A stretch of DNA of 64,000 bases from Maridesulfovibrio hydrothermalis AM13 = DSM 14728 (GCF_000331025.1 NC_020055.1:3381370-3445369), one strand, 5' to 3'. Positions 1-9,397 are shown, numbered from the stretch's first letter. Numbers and translations are program-made. Notes: a model not told the origin generated them from the letters alone.

Positions 1-444
1 CATGATCTCGCACATCAGAACAGATTTTCCGATAATCTGCGTATCACCGCCACGCTGCTCAATTTCCCGCTTGGCAGCATGATAACGGTCACGGAAACGA
101 GCCTCTTTGCGCAACGAAACCGTCAGCAGGCGAATCAGCCTTGCGGCCGCCTTTTCCAGAACAATCACACGATCGTGTTTGTGCTGCCTGATGTGCTCGA
201 TGACTTCCCCGTTTCTTGAGGCGTTGACGATGATATCAAGCTTGTAGGCATCACCATATGAAGACAGCTCGTTAACAAGAGGTACACCAATGTCTTTAGC
301 GAGCTTAATACTCGACGGGTCCGCCTGCATGTCCAGCAGACAGGCAATTTCGACACCGTGCACACCCTTGACCGCCTTAATGAACGGGGCACAAGTTTTC
401 CCCGATCCTGCAACCAGGACCTGTATCTTGGTGTCTTTCCACAT
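1..444 (-). CDS. Regulator-like protein with Rossmann-like N-terminus, partial (cut by left edge)
   Basis: Only the first 148 codons are inside the window. The ATG at 444 follows a strong GGAGGG ribosome site, and the frame is open to base 1. The N-terminus has a glycine-rich nucleotide-binding-like loop (GSGKTC, residues 13-18) after a beta strand, then alternating beta/alpha segments resembling a Rossmann or oxidoreductase fold. At residues 137-148 the text IIGKSVLMCEI resembles the entry into a sigma-54 activator AAA+ domain, where an I-I/V-G-x-S-x-x-M pattern is usual. I infer a regulator that senses a metabolite or nucleotide through its N-terminus. A histidine kinase is an alternative. 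It lies 77 bp downstream of gap on the same strand, so it may control the sugar-phosphate cluster. The full domain order cannot be seen. Confidence 0.55.
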   Translation of the reverse strand, partial: MWKDTKIQVLVAGSGKTCAPFIKAVKGVHGVEIACLLDMQADPSSIKLAKDIGVPLVNELSSYGDAYKLDIIVNASRNGEVIEHIRQHKHDRVIVLEKAAARLIRLLTVSLRKEARFRDRYHAAKREIEQRGGDTQIIGKSVLMCEIM

Positions 445-521
445 ATTCCCTCCAAGGCTGGCGGGCCTTTATGGGGCCACACCTACTCCGAAAAATCGGG
501 AATGCGGGTGTCCCCTGTTCC

Positions 522-1520
522 TTATAAAAATGCTCCAACCTTGCGAATAAGGCGAAGAAGCTGGTTAGTAAAACTCGACTCATTATCATACCAGATAATG
601 CACTTGACCATCCGGTCAGCCATAACGGCAGTACATAGGCCATCCACAACTCCACCGTAGGTCGATCCAATATAATCAGTGGATGCAAGGGGAATCTCGG
701 TGTAACCCATAATACTCCTGAGTTCGCTTTTAGAGGCAGCTTTCAACGCTGCATTGACTTTTTCAATTGTAACATCATTCTTTACATCTGCAACGAAATC
801 AACAAGCGACACGTTAGGTGTGGGAACCCTCACAGCCATACCGTCGAGCTTCCCTTTAAGTTCCGGGATGACTTCCGTTACACTGCGGGCTGCCCCCGTG
901 GTTGTCGGCAGCATATTAACAGCGCCGGCCCTGCCCCGGCGCAAATCCTTATGCGTTCCGTCCAGAACCCGCTGACTCATGGTGTACGAGTGAATAGTGG
1001 TCATAAGCCCCCGTTCAATGCCGAATGATTCATGCAGAACCTTGGCAACAGGAGCCAGACAGTTGGTTGTGCATGAAGCATTGGAAATAATATTATCCTC
1101 AGCTTTGAGCAGGTGATCGTTGACTCCCATAACAATGGTCGCGTCACAGTCAGAACCGGGAGCACTGATAACCACCTTTTCGCAGCCACAAGCAATCATC
1201 TGTTCACAACTGACACGGTCACGGAAGGCTCCCGTACTTTCCACAACGATATCAACATCCCAATCCCCCCAGCTCCATTCGCCGGGAGCATCACGTGTAA
1301 CCACTACTTGTTTGCCATCCACGAGAAAGCCTTTTTCATTATCTTCGACTTCACCGTCAAACGTACCGTGAATTGAATCGTACTTGAGAAGGTGTGCCAG
1401 CTGGCCGTTATCGGCCCGAGCGTTGACCACAGCGAGTTCATACCCTTTTTCATTGGCAAGAAGTCTGGCAAGGTAACGCCCTATACGTCCAAAGCCGTTG
1501 ATACCTATTCTAATACTCAT
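522..1520 (-). CDS. gap: Glyceraldehyde-3-phosphate dehydrogenase, type I
   Basis: Converts glyceraldehyde 3-phosphate, phosphate and NAD(P) to 1,3-bisphosphoglycerate in the cytosol. The 332-residue length is normal. Visible are the GFGRIG nucleotide loop (9-14), the catalytic SCTTNC with Cys150, and the base His177 in TTIHSYT. The C-terminal WYDNE motif is present. The start is set by AAGGAGG just upstream of the ATG. At residues 32-36 (VNARA) the usual NAD-selecting aspartate after VN is replaced by Ala-Arg, so cofactor preference should not be assumed. The gene follows rpe after 311 bp that contains a good promoter candidate, so it can be transcribed separately from tkt-pgk-fba-rpe. Confidence 0.97.
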   Translation of the reverse strand: MSIRIGINGFGRIGRYLARLLANEKGYELAVVNARADNGQLAHLLKYDSIHGTFDGEVEDNEKGFLVDGKQVVVTRDAPGEWSWGDWDVDIVVESTGAFRDRVSCEQMIACGCEKVVISAPGSDCDATIVMGVNDHLLKAEDNIISNASCTTNCLAPVAKVLHESFGIERGLMTTIHSYTMSQRVLDGTHKDLRRGRAGAVNMLPTTTGAARSVTEVIPELKGKLDGMAVRVPTPNVSLVDFVADVKNDVTIEKVNAALKAASKSELRSIMGYTEIPLASTDYIGSTYGGVVDGLCTAVMADRMVKCIIWYDNESSFTNQLLRLIRKVGAFL

Positions 1521-1831
1521 CTATGCCTCCTTGGCGGCTCCTGCCGCTCTCGCTGTGCCTCTGTTGACTAAACATAGTCCATCCGGGCTTATTTCCAGAC
1601 CGAAAACTCTTTCAACGGCATTTTCCGGCTGGTAAATGGTTTATTTTTCTTTCGAAAAACAAACGACACTAATTAATTTTAATTATTTTAAATGGATACT
1701 GTAAACAATCGGGGAAAGGGGATCTGATTGGACCAGAATTTACCGTTCATCGTATGATTTTTTCCGTTCACTTCGGATTGCACCCCCAAACCGCTTACAG
1801 TTGTGGTATGCCTTCCAGCCTCAGGAAGATG
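1521..1831. other. Intergenic region rpe-gap (311 bp)
   Basis: No credible ORF on either strand. On the minus strand it holds a promoter candidate for gap at 1676-1705 and then an AT-rich leader of about 150 nt ending in the gap ribosome site. I see no convincing intrinsic terminator after rpe. Confidence 0.6.
1676..1705 (-). promoter_or_regulatory. Sigma-70-type promoter candidate for gap
   Basis: The minus strand reads TTTACA (1700-1705), an 18-bp spacer and TAAAAT (1676-1681), each hexamer matching consensus at five of six positions. The predicted RNA start is near 1669, giving a leader of about 150 nt before gap. Based on sequence only. Confidence 0.45.
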
Positions 1832-2500
1832 CTAACCAGCGGCTCTCAAGAATGTTCTGAGCCTTTCGTCATATGGTGGATGACCGAAAAAAGCCGATCC
1901 GGACACGAGAATATCCGCACCGGCATGACGAAGTTCGGCGATATTATCCGGAGTAACACCACCATCCACCTGAATCAGCGTATCTGATCCCGTCGCCTTG
2001 ATCATCTGTGAAAGGCTTTTGATCTTGTCGATGGTGAATGGAATGAACGACTGTCCGCCAAAGCCGGGATTCACGCTCATGATCAGCACCATGTAGAGTT
2101 GCGGAAGAAGATACTCAACAACGCTCAGCGGCGTATGCGGGTTGAGTGCAACGGCCGGATGCGCTCCAAGACGGGTTATCTCGGCTACAGTCCGTTCCAG
2201 ATGTGTTTCTGATTCGGCATGCACACAGATAAGATCAGCCCCGGCATCTACAAATTCCTGAATGTAGCGGCCGGGGTTGTCGATCATCAGATGAACATCA
2301 AAAAAGAGACTGCTCTCTTTGCGACATCTGGAGATTACCGGCGGGCCGAAGGTTATATTAGGAACAAAATTCCCGTCCATAACATCCCAGTGAACCCATT
2401 CAACACCAGCCTGCTCAAGCGACTCCAGCTCCCCTGCCAACCTGCTGAAATCGGACGACAGAAGAGATGGCGACATGATTACTGTATTTTGAGTGTCCAT
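1832..2500 (-). CDS. rpe: Ribulose-phosphate 3-epimerase
   Basis: Interconverts ribulose 5-phosphate and xylulose 5-phosphate, linking the pentose pool to transketolase. The 222 residues form the expected TIM barrel: SPSLLSSDF near the N-terminus, the metal/catalytic HWDVMDG (residues 37-43), MSVNPGFGGQ in the middle and QVDGG near the C-terminus. AGGAG precedes the ATG at 2500. Only 14 bp separate it from fba upstream, so the two are almost certainly cotranscribed. Together with tkt it supports non-oxidative pentose formation. Confidence 0.97.
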   Translation of the reverse strand: MDTQNTVIMSPSLLSSDFSRLAGELESLEQAGVEWVHWDVMDGNFVPNITFGPPVISRCRKESSLFFDVHLMIDNPGRYIQEFVDAGADLICVHAESETHLERTVAEITRLGAHPAVALNPHTPLSVVEYLLPQLYMVLIMSVNPGFGGQSFIPFTIDKIKSLSQMIKATGSDTLIQVDGGVTPDNIAELRHAGADILVSGSAFFGHPPYDERLRTFLRAAG

Positions 2501-2514
2501 ATCTTTACTCCTGA

Positions 2515-3585
2515 TTATTTAGCTGTTGTTTGCGGAGCATACTTGCCCTCGACATAACTGACTGCCATGTCTTCATGCGTAAAAGGCGTGATGGTATGTC
2601 CCCAGCCGGCAGGACCGAAAGCCAGAAAGCGGGATCGGCAGACCTCTTTCATGGCTTTAATTGCCTCGCTCAGAAATTTGCGAGGATCAAAGTTACCGGG
2701 ATTTTCCACAAGATGCTTTCTGACCGCGCCCGTTGCAGCAAGACGCAGATCAGTATCAATATTGACCTTACGTACGCCATGCTTGATCCCTTCCTGAATC
2801 TCAGTCACAGGGACACCATAGGTTTGCCCAAGCTCCCCGCCATATTCATTGATGGTTTTGAGCCACTCCTGAGGGACTGATGACGAACCATGCATAACTA
2901 AATGTGTATCAGGAAGGCGGGAATGAATTTCCTTGACGCGACTAATTGCGAGAACTTCACCTGACGGAGGTCTGGTGAACTTATAAGCTCCGTGACTGGT
3001 ACCGATGGCAATGGCCAAAGCATCCACCTGTGTCTGCTCGACAAAATCAACAGCCTGATCCGGATCGGTCAACATCTGCTCACGGCTGAGCTTACCCTCG
3101 GCGCCGACACCGTCCTCCTTCCCGGCCGTGGCCGTCTCCAAAGAACCGAGCACGCCGAGTTCCCCTTCAACGGAAACACCGCAGGCATGAGCCATTTCAG
3201 CAACTTTTTTTGTGATCTCTACATTATACTCATAACTGGACGGGGTGCTTGAATCCTCCATGAGGGAACCATCCATCATGACAGAACTGAATCCGTTCTG
3301 AATGGCTTGAACGCATACTCCGGCAGAAGCACCATGATCCAGATGGAGACAAACAGGAATAGCAGGCCATTCCTCCAGAGCGGCCTGAATGAGGTGACGC
3401 AGAAAGGTCGAACCGGCATACTTTCTTGCACCGGCGGAACTTTGCAAAATGACCGGGCTGTCAGTTTCATCAGCAGCCTCCATAATAGCCCGAACCTGTT
3501 CCATATTATTAACGTTGAATGCGGGTACGCCATAACCGTTGGTTGCGGCGTGATCCAGAAGTTGTCTCAGTGAAATAAGGGCCAT
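2515..3585 (-). CDS. fba: Fructose-bisphosphate aldolase, class II, Calvin-cycle subtype
   Basis: Condenses dihydroxyacetone phosphate with an aldehyde sugar phosphate using a metal ion. The opening [20 protein letters not shown] and the later [22 protein letters not shown] and [13 protein letters not shown] blocks match the roughly 350-residue Calvin-cycle-type class II aldolases, which often also accept sedoheptulose 1,7-bisphosphate (family knowledge). Length is 356 residues. AGGAGG lies 7 nt before the ATG. It follows pgk after 150 bp and is followed closely by rpe. No RuBisCO or phosphoribulokinase is in the window, so a Calvin cycle is not implied. Confidence 0.96.
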   Translation of the reverse strand: MALISLRQLLDHAATNGYGVPAFNVNNMEQVRAIMEAADETDSPVILQSSAGARKYAGSTFLRHLIQAALEEWPAIPVCLHLDHGASAGVCVQAIQNGFSSVMMDGSLMEDSSTPSSYEYNVEITKKVAEMAHACGVSVEGELGVLGSLETATAGKEDGVGAEGKLSREQMLTDPDQAVDFVEQTQVDALAIAIGTSHGAYKFTRPPSGEVLAISRVKEIHSRLPDTHLVMHGSSSVPQEWLKTINEYGGELGQTYGVPVTEIQEGIKHGVRKVNIDTDLRLAATGAVRKHLVENPGNFDPRKFLSEAIKAMKEVCRSRFLAFGPAGWGHTITPFTHEDMAVSYVEGKYAPQTTAK

Positions 3586-3735
3586 AGAAATCCTCCTGAT
3601 GGTTATCGTGTTATGTCTTCAACTTTACAAATACATATAGAGATTGTTCCACTGCGTTCACCGGCAGTATCTCAACTGACAGTGATGACGAGGTCGCAGC
3701 TCCTTTTATAAATATGAATGTCTTTTCCATGAACT

Positions 3736-4908
3736 CTACCGGCCTGTCCGTGTTTCAAGAATGCTTACAGCAGGAAGGGGCTTGCCTTCCAAAAACTCAA
3801 GAAAGGCACCACCACCTGTAGAAATATAGGATATTTCATCTGAAATTCCGTACTTCTCAATAGCGGCCAGAGTATCCCCGCCGCCGGCAATGGAATACGC
3901 AGAACTGCCTGCTATGGACATGGAGATGTCCTTTGTCCCCTGTCCGAACTGGTCAAACTCGAAAACACCGACCGGTCCGTTCCAGACAATAGTCCCTGCC
4001 TCCTCCAGAATTCCGGAATACAACGAAGAGGTCTTAGGGCCGATATCAAGAATCATTTCATTTGAAGCAATGTCATTCACTGACCGGATAACCGGTGCTG
4101 CATCTTGCGAAAACTCCCTGCTGCAAACTACATCCAGTGGAATTGGAATTTCGACCCCAGCTCTCACGGCCTCTTCCATCAGTTCCCGTGTGGCCACCAA
4201 AAGATCCGGTTCAAAAAGAGAAGAGTAGACATCAAAACCAGTAGCGGCGATAAAATTATTGGCTATCCCCCCACCGACGATAAGTTTGTCCACCTTTGAG
4301 AGTAAGGATCTCAGAACTGTGAGCTTTGTCGAAACCTTAGAACCACCCACGACAGCCACAACCGGCGTTGCAGGAGCTTCAAGCCCATGTTTCAGAGCCT
4401 TTAATTCTTTTGCGAGGAGAAGACCTGCGCAGGCCTCAGGAGCGAAACTTGCCACCGCATGCGTGGATGCCTGAGCGCGGTGGGCGGTCCCGAATGCATC
4501 CATGACAAAAACATCACACAAGGCAGCCATTGCCTTGCCAAGCTCCGGGTCGTCAGCCTTTTCCCCGGAAAGAAACCGGACATTCTCGACCAGAACGACT
4601 TCACTGGGTTCCAGATTTACGCCCCCGATCCACTCGCTCTCAAACCGCACCGCAATTCCAAGAAGTTCGGATAACCTGCCGGCGACAGGTTCAAGAGACA
4701 AATCAGGATCAAAAACTCCTTCAACAGGCCTTCCAAGGTGAGACATGAGAATCACTCTGGCCCCGCGGTTCAATGCGGTTCTGATTGTGGGCAATGCCGC
4801 CCGCAGCCGTTTGTCACTTGTTATTTCACCATTATTTATAGGGACATTGAAATCTTCCCGTATCAACACCCGCTTCCCTGCCAAGTCCAGTTCGGTCATA
4901 TTCAACAT
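3736..4908 (-). CDS. pgk: Phosphoglycerate kinase
   Basis: Transfers phosphate between 1,3-bisphosphoglycerate and ADP in glycolysis and gluconeogenesis. The 390 residues are the usual size. The N-terminal substrate-binding segment has [11 protein letters not shown] and MSHLGRP. The hinge and nucleotide side have [28 protein letters not shown] and the C-terminal [13 protein letters not shown]. The ATG at 4908 follows GGGGGGAAG, and a second ATG three codons later is a possible alternative start. It lies 29 bp downstream of tkt. Confidence 0.97.
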   Translation of the reverse strand: MLNMTELDLAGKRVLIREDFNVPINNGEITSDKRLRAALPTIRTALNRGARVILMSHLGRPVEGVFDPDLSLEPVAGRLSELLGIAVRFESEWIGGVNLEPSEVVLVENVRFLSGEKADDPELGKAMAALCDVFVMDAFGTAHRAQASTHAVASFAPEACAGLLLAKELKALKHGLEAPATPVVAVVGGSKVSTKLTVLRSLLSKVDKLIVGGGIANNFIAATGFDVYSSLFEPDLLVATRELMEEAVRAGVEIPIPLDVVCSREFSQDAAPVIRSVNDIASNEMILDIGPKTSSLYSGILEEAGTIVWNGPVGVFEFDQFGQGTKDISMSIAGSSAYSIAGGGDTLAAIEKYGISDEISYISTGGGAFLEFLEGKPLPAVSILETRTGR

Positions 4909-4937
4909 TGTCTTCCCCCCGTATTGGTTCTCACCGC

Positions 4938-6956
4938 TTATCCGGCTGTCTTGCTCTTTTCATCCATCACCTGCTCAGCCAAACGGACCACGCTGTCGGC
5001 TGTGAAGTCGAAGTAGTCAAAAAGCTCACTGCCCGGTGCAGACTCTCCAAACCGGTCAAGCCCCATAACCGCCCCCTGAAGTCCAACATATCGATACCAA
5101 CTTGCGGTTACACCTGCCTCCACGGCAATACGGGCTGCCACATGCGATGGCAGGACTTCATTCTGATAGGCCTTATCCTGCCGCTCGAAAACTTCGACGC
5201 ACGGCATGGAAACAACTCTGACTTGTTTTCCTTTAGACTCCAGAGTTATAGCGGCTTCCATTGCCAGAGAAACTTCAGAACCGGTTGCAATCAGAATAAT
5301 ATCCGGTGTTCCATCACATTGACGCAGAACATAACCGCCCCGTGAGACCTGAGCCAATGTTTGCGCAGACCTGTTCTGATGAGGAAGATTCTGACGTGAC
5401 TTAACCAGCGTGGACGGACCATCATCCCGCATGACTGCCTGCTCCCATGACACAGCGGCTTCAACAGCGTCACAAGGCCTCCAGACATCCATACCGGGAA
5501 TAAGCCGGAGAGAAGCAACATGCTCCACAGGCTGGTGTGTGGGACCGTCCTCGCCTACTCCGATTGAATCGTGCGTCATGACATACAGAACCTTCAGCCC
5601 CATCAAGGCAGACATACGCATGGCATTACGAGCATAATCGGAAAAAACCAGAAACGTTCCACCATAAGGGATAAAACCGCCATGAAGCGACATACCGTTC
5701 ATCATGACAGACATGGCAAACTCACGGACACCGTAATTCATGTAATTCCCATCCCAGTTAGCCGGAGAGATCGTCTCTGAACCGGACCACCTCGTCAGGT
5801 TTGAACCGGCAAGGTCGGCTGACCCTCCGTAAAATTCAGGCAAAACCGGAGCAAGTCCTTCAATGGCGTTCTGAGAAGCCTTGCGGGTTGCAAGATTCTC
5901 TGCTTTAGCATCAACAGAATTAATAAAGTTTGATGCATAGGTTGCAAAACCGTCAGGCAGATCGCCTTTCATGCGACGGGTGAACTCAGCAGCAAGTTGC
6001 GGATAAGCCTTTTCATATTCCGCAAAGTCCCTCTTCCAACTGCTCTCAGCCGTGGAGCCGCTGTCTACTGCTGTCCAAGCCGAATATACAGACTCCGGAA
6101 CTTCGAATGCGGCATAGGGCCAATTCATATTTTCCCGTGCACAGCTGATTTCATTTTCGCCGAGAGGGGAACCGTGACACTTCTCAGAGCCGCAGACATT
6201 TGGAGCACCCTGCCCGATTACCGTCTTGCAACAGATCATGCTGGGTTTTCCGGTCTCTGCCCGCGCCTCTTCAATTGCCGCTTTGATCGCTTTCGCATCA
6301 TGTCCATCAACATCAGACACCACATGCCAGCCATAGGATTCAAAACGTCCCGGAGTATCATCGGTAAACCAGCCGTCAACGCAGCCGTCGATCGAAATTC
6401 CGTTATCGTCATAGAAAGCAACAAGCTTGCCCAGTTTCAGCGTTCCAGCTAACGAACATGCCTCATGTGAAATTCCTTCCATCATGCACCCGTCCCCCAT
6501 GAATACATAAGTGTAGTGATCCATGATGGTATGGCCCTCACGGTTATATCGGGCGGCAAGAACCTTTTCAGCCACGGCCATACCGACTGCGCAAGCAATG
6601 CCCTGCCCGAGAGGTCCGGAAGTGGATTCAACACCGGGTGTCATTCCATACTCAGGATGCCCCGGAGTCTTGGAGTGAAGTTGTCTGAACTGTTTAATAT
6701 CATCAATAGTGACTTCATAACCGCTCAGATGAAGCAACGAGTAGAGGAGCATCGACCCGTGCCCGTTAGAGAGCACAAACCGGTCCCGGTCAGGCCACTC
6801 GGGGTTGGCGGGATTATGGACCAGATAGTCATTCCACAAGACTTCAGCTATATCAGCCATTCCAAGCGGAGCACCGGGGTGTCCGGATTCAGCCTTTTGA
6901 ATGGCATCCATACTCAAAGCACGTATAGCGTTGGCAAGTTCCTTACGATCAGACAT
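4938..6956 (-). CDS. tkt: Transketolase
   Basis: Thiamine-diphosphate enzyme that moves two-carbon units between sugar phosphates. The 672-residue length is typical. Visible blocks are [33 protein letters not shown], the ThDP motif GDGCMMEG ending in the DDNG region, the second-domain [18 protein letters not shown], and the C-terminal domain with RVVSMPC. AAGGGAG precedes the ATG. It follows the 43-residue peptide gene after 31 bp and leads pgk-fba-rpe, giving the cell a route between triose and pentose phosphates. No transaldolase is seen in the window. Confidence 0.98.
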   Translation of the reverse strand: MSDRKELANAIRALSMDAIQKAESGHPGAPLGMADIAEVLWNDYLVHNPANPEWPDRDRFVLSNGHGSMLLYSLLHLSGYEVTIDDIKQFRQLHSKTPGHPEYGMTPGVESTSGPLGQGIACAVGMAVAEKVLAARYNREGHTIMDHYTYVFMGDGCMMEGISHEACSLAGTLKLGKLVAFYDDNGISIDGCVDGWFTDDTPGRFESYGWHVVSDVDGHDAKAIKAAIEEARAETGKPSMICCKTVIGQGAPNVCGSEKCHGSPLGENEISCARENMNWPYAAFEVPESVYSAWTAVDSGSTAESSWKRDFAEYEKAYPQLAAEFTRRMKGDLPDGFATYASNFINSVDAKAENLATRKASQNAIEGLAPVLPEFYGGSADLAGSNLTRWSGSETISPANWDGNYMNYGVREFAMSVMMNGMSLHGGFIPYGGTFLVFSDYARNAMRMSALMGLKVLYVMTHDSIGVGEDGPTHQPVEHVASLRLIPGMDVWRPCDAVEAAVSWEQAVMRDDGPSTLVKSRQNLPHQNRSAQTLAQVSRGGYVLRQCDGTPDIILIATGSEVSLAMEAAITLESKGKQVRVVSMPCVEVFERQDKAYQNEVLPSHVAARIAVEAGVTASWYRYVGLQGAVMGLDRFGESAPGSELFDYFDFTADSVVRLAEQVMDEKSKTAG

Positions 6957-6987
6957 AATATCTCCCTTCGATGATCTCGTTGATGGG

Positions 6988-7119
6988 TTACAGAATCCTG
7001 GAATAAAGCCGTTCGTATATTTCGCACAGATTCCGGGCAGTAGTGTTGGACATGCCGCAGCTTTTCAAACGGCAATAGACGTGAAGTGGATTAAAGTAGT
7101 GGCGTAATATCTCCTTCAT
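6988..7119 (-). CDS. Small 43-residue protein heading the tkt operon, function unknown
   Basis: The open frame can be extended to 7185, but a strong AGGAGG lies six bases before the ATG at 7119 while the longer start has no ribosome site, so I choose 7119. The peptide begins [19 protein letters not shown] and has two cysteines in the first half (YCRLKSCG), then a helical [16 protein letters not shown] tail. I recall small Desulfovibrio proteins with the same [10 protein letters not shown] opening, but cannot confirm this here. There is no signal peptide or membrane segment. It sits 31 bp before tkt on the same strand, so it is probably the first cistron of that operon. A role in regulation is speculation. 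Confidence 0.6.
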   Translation of the reverse strand: MKEILRHYFNPLHVYCRLKSCGMSNTTARNLCEIYERLYSRIL

Positions 7120-7511
7120 AGCTTCCTCCTGATTCTTCTTTGACCCAAGTACTTCATCAAAAGGCATGCCGTATGGAGACTGCATGAATCATTCAGATAA
7201 AAAATCATTTATAACAAGATATTATGGAGATATTGATAAATAAGACGGCGCAAGAAATTGTGTCATGCTTGACCCATCGGGCAAAGGATGCGGCTGGAAT
7301 GGGCCGGATGTGGCACAAAACTTAATAAATGGGTACTTTTGGCGGATATTTCAACAATATTATTTTTTATACAGACTATTTACATACATAGTTAAAGGTT
7401 TTTAGTACGTATATCAGAAAATAAAGAGGCAAAAGCAAACTTTGCATGAATCTTGTCGGAAGAATCTCTAATTACACCATTGAACTACTACAATTTATTT
7501 TAGGAAAAAGA
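7120..7511. other. Divergent intergenic region between the tkt operon and a DMT transporter
   Basis: AT-rich, 392 bp, no credible ORF. It must hold the promoter of the peptide-tkt operon on the minus strand. A TATAAA-like -10 is visible near 7207-7212 but no convincing -35. On the plus strand the transporter ribosome site is at its right end. A TGGCAC at 7311 lacks a sigma-54 -12 partner. Confidence 0.4.
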
Positions 7512-8393
7512 ATGTCCTCCACTACTCTGCTTTATTTTAAACTGATCGGCTCTGTTACATTCTGGGGCGGAACCTGGATTGCCGGAAGAATCCTTGCCGA
7601 AGATCTTACTCCTTACTCTGCTGCTTTTCTGCGGTTTCTGTTTGCTACGATTTTCATGTTTTTTCTAGTTCGCCGTACAACAGGAAGAAAACCCGAATGC
7701 CAACTGGCTGATATTCTTCCTCTTGCATTTCTCGGTCTGACAGGAGTTTTCCTGTATAATATCCTATTCTTCACAGGGCTTCAGACCGTTACTGCCGGCC
7801 GCGCCGCGCTTATCATTGCCGGAACGCCGACCTTTATCGCACTGGGATCGGCTCTTTTCTTTAAAGAAAAATTTACTCCGGGGAAAATCGCCGGATTTCT
7901 TTTAGCAATTACAGGGGTAGCAACAACTATAGGAGACGGAAATCCAATTTCAATCATCACGCAGGGAGCCAGCTACGGCGACTTGTGCATTGTCGGATGC
8001 GTTTTCAGCTGGGCGGCATATTCACTGGCGGGAAAACCGGTAATGAAACGAATCAACCCCATTGAATCAGTTTACTGGTCCAGCTTGTTTGGAACAATTA
8101 TGCTTCTCGGTCCTGCTCTTTATCACGGACTGCTAAATGAAATTTTAAATGCATCCATGACAGACTACAGCTGTATTTTATATTTAGCACTGCTGGGTAC
8201 GGGGTTGGGTTTCAGCTGGTATTTTGAGGCAATCCGCGAAATTGGACCTTCAAAAACAGGGATTTTTATCAACCTTGTGCCGGTTACGGCTATCATCCTC
8301 GGAGCGATAATTTTGGGTGAACCGGTTGGACTGCCTTTAATCATCGGAGGAATGCTTACCATTTCGGGGGTTTACATCACCAACAGAAGTTAA
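7512..8393 (+). CDS. DMT-superfamily (EamA) transporter
   Basis: Ten-helix inner-membrane transporter made of two EamA repeats. Family members export metabolites or amino acids, and the substrate cannot be told. The ATG at 7512 follows TAGGAAAAAG, giving 293 residues that start with MSSTTLLYFKLIGSVTFWGG. An upstream in-frame ATG at 7446 would add 22 residues lacking this ribosome site. The first repeat has FWGGTWIAGRIL and PYSAAFLRF, the second has FSWAAYSLAGKP and the closing LGEPVGLPLIIGG block typical of EamA. It is divergent from the tkt operon and lies 88 bp before the DarP-like gene. Confidence 0.9.
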   Translation: MSSTTLLYFKLIGSVTFWGGTWIAGRILAEDLTPYSAAFLRFLFATIFMFFLVRRTTGRKPECQLADILPLAFLGLTGVFLYNILFFTGLQTVTAGRAALIIAGTPTFIALGSALFFKEKFTPGKIAGFLLAITGVATTIGDGNPISIITQGASYGDLCIVGCVFSWAAYSLAGKPVMKRINPIESVYWSSLFGTIMLLGPALYHGLLNEILNASMTDYSCILYLALLGTGLGFSWYFEAIREIGPSKTGIFINLVPVTAIILGAIILGEPVGLPLIIGGMLTISGVYITNRS

Positions 8394-8481
8394 TATTTCA
8401 ACACTTGTGCAATACGCAAAAAAAGTGGATGATGCCGCCAATTCCGGCAGATTACTGCCATTCACCATAATCAAAAAAATT

Positions 8482-8994
8482 ATGTACGATAACGAAGATT
8501 TATATCAGGAAGATGAAACAGGCGTTCCAAGCCGTTCTCAGAAAAAAAGAGAGATGATTGCCTTACAGAGACTGGCTGAAAGACTCATGAAACTCAGCCC
8601 GGAACTGATTAAAAAATGTGGTCTGCCCGACTATTTTATTGAAGAGGTTCTGGATGCCAAGTCCATTACTGCTCACGAAGGTAAAAGACGTCAGACCCAG
8701 TATGTAGGCAAACTCATGCGTGATCTTGACCCCCAGCCACTCCTTAACTTCCTCGAAGACATTGAATTCGGCAACCGGACCGACAATGCAAGGTTTCAAA
8801 GTATTGAAAAGTGGAGAGACGGACTGGTGGCAGGTGATTTATCCATACTTGATGAAATCATGACAGCTCATCCGCAAGCTGAAAGGCAACGTCTGGCCCA
8901 GCTTGCGCGAAATGCAAAAAAAGAAAAGGATAAGAATAAACCGCCTAAATCCGCAAGGGCTCTTTTCAAAGCTCTACGCGAACTATCTGAGTAA
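8482..8994 (+). CDS. darP: DarP/YjgA-type ribosome-associated protein (DUF615)
   Basis: Homologue of Escherichia coli YjgA (DarP), which associates with late 50S precursors. Diagnostic segments are the EGKRRQTQYVGKLMRDLDPQPL middle and the C-terminal LARNAKKEKDKNKPPKSAR, nearly as in YjgA. From the ATG at 8482 it is 170 residues, normal for the family, with an acidic N-terminus (YDNEDLYQEDE) as in homologues. The frame extends to 8407, but those 25 residues do not look like the family and neither start has a strong ribosome site. Confidence 0.88.
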   Translation: MYDNEDLYQEDETGVPSRSQKKREMIALQRLAERLMKLSPELIKKCGLPDYFIEEVLDAKSITAHEGKRRQTQYVGKLMRDLDPQPLLNFLEDIEFGNRTDNARFQSIEKWRDGLVAGDLSILDEIMTAHPQAERQRLAQLARNAKKEKDKNKPPKSARALFKALRELSE

Positions 8995-9091
8995 CTACCC
9001 TTGACGGCAAAGAATAGGTTGTTACTTTATGGATGTTGTGAAATTATTCACAGCAGCACTTAATTCGATAAAATTTTCAAGGAGAGATATT

Positions 9092-9349
9092 ATGACTTAT
9101 ATTTATGACGGCGTTGAGCTGGAAGAAAGAACATGTCCGCATTGCAACGAAGCCCTTTCCCCGTGGATCGCTCCTCCTGAATCCGGTTGGGGAATCATCG
9201 TTGTCTGCAACAATAATGAATGCCCCCATTTCGCCGGTTCCGATAAGGAAATTATCAACAAACGTGACGATTCCAACCTCGGTTGCCGCTACGCCGAGAA
9301 TCCAGACAACAAGTACTCGTCATTCAACCTGCTTGCATGGTGCAAATAG
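9092..9349 (+). CDS. Small cysteine-pair (zinc-finger-like) protein, function unknown
   Basis: The ATG at 9092 follows AAGGAGAG, so I take 85 residues rather than the longer frame from 9029. It has CPHC at 15-18 and a second pair, C39-x4-C44 (CNNNEC). This spacing recalls Ogr/Delta-type zinc fingers, but the body of the protein does not let me assign it. Two further cysteines (GCRY, AWCK) lie near the C-terminus. It is followed by a clear terminator and preceded by darP, so it may be the last cistron of that unit. No membrane segment is seen. Confidence 0.75.
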   Translation: MTYIYDGVELEERTCPHCNEALSPWIAPPESGWGIIVVCNNNECPHFAGSDKEIINKRDDSNLGCRYAENPDNKYSSFNLLAWCK

Positions 9350-9365
9350 TCTGACTTCACTTTTA

Positions 9366-9397
9366 CCCCCGTTAGACTTCGGTCTTTCGGGGGTTTT
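9366..9397 (+). terminator. Intrinsic terminator with UUCG loop after the small cysteine protein
   Basis: CCCCCG (9366-9371) pairs with CGGGGG (9388-9393). Inside it, AGAC-TTCG-GTCT closes on a stable UUCG tetraloop, and TTTT follows. It ends the darP/cysteine-protein unit 16 bp after the stop codon. Confidence 0.85.

Noticed and set aside
6988-7185. Longer 65-residue form of the peptide gene before tkt
   Set aside because: The upstream start lacks a ribosome site, while an ideal AGGAGG precedes the ATG at 7119.
7311-7326. Perfect sigma-54 -24 element TGGCAC upstream of the first DMT transporter
   Set aside because: The -12 position reads TTAAT without the needed G, so it is not a functional sigma-54 promoter by sequence.
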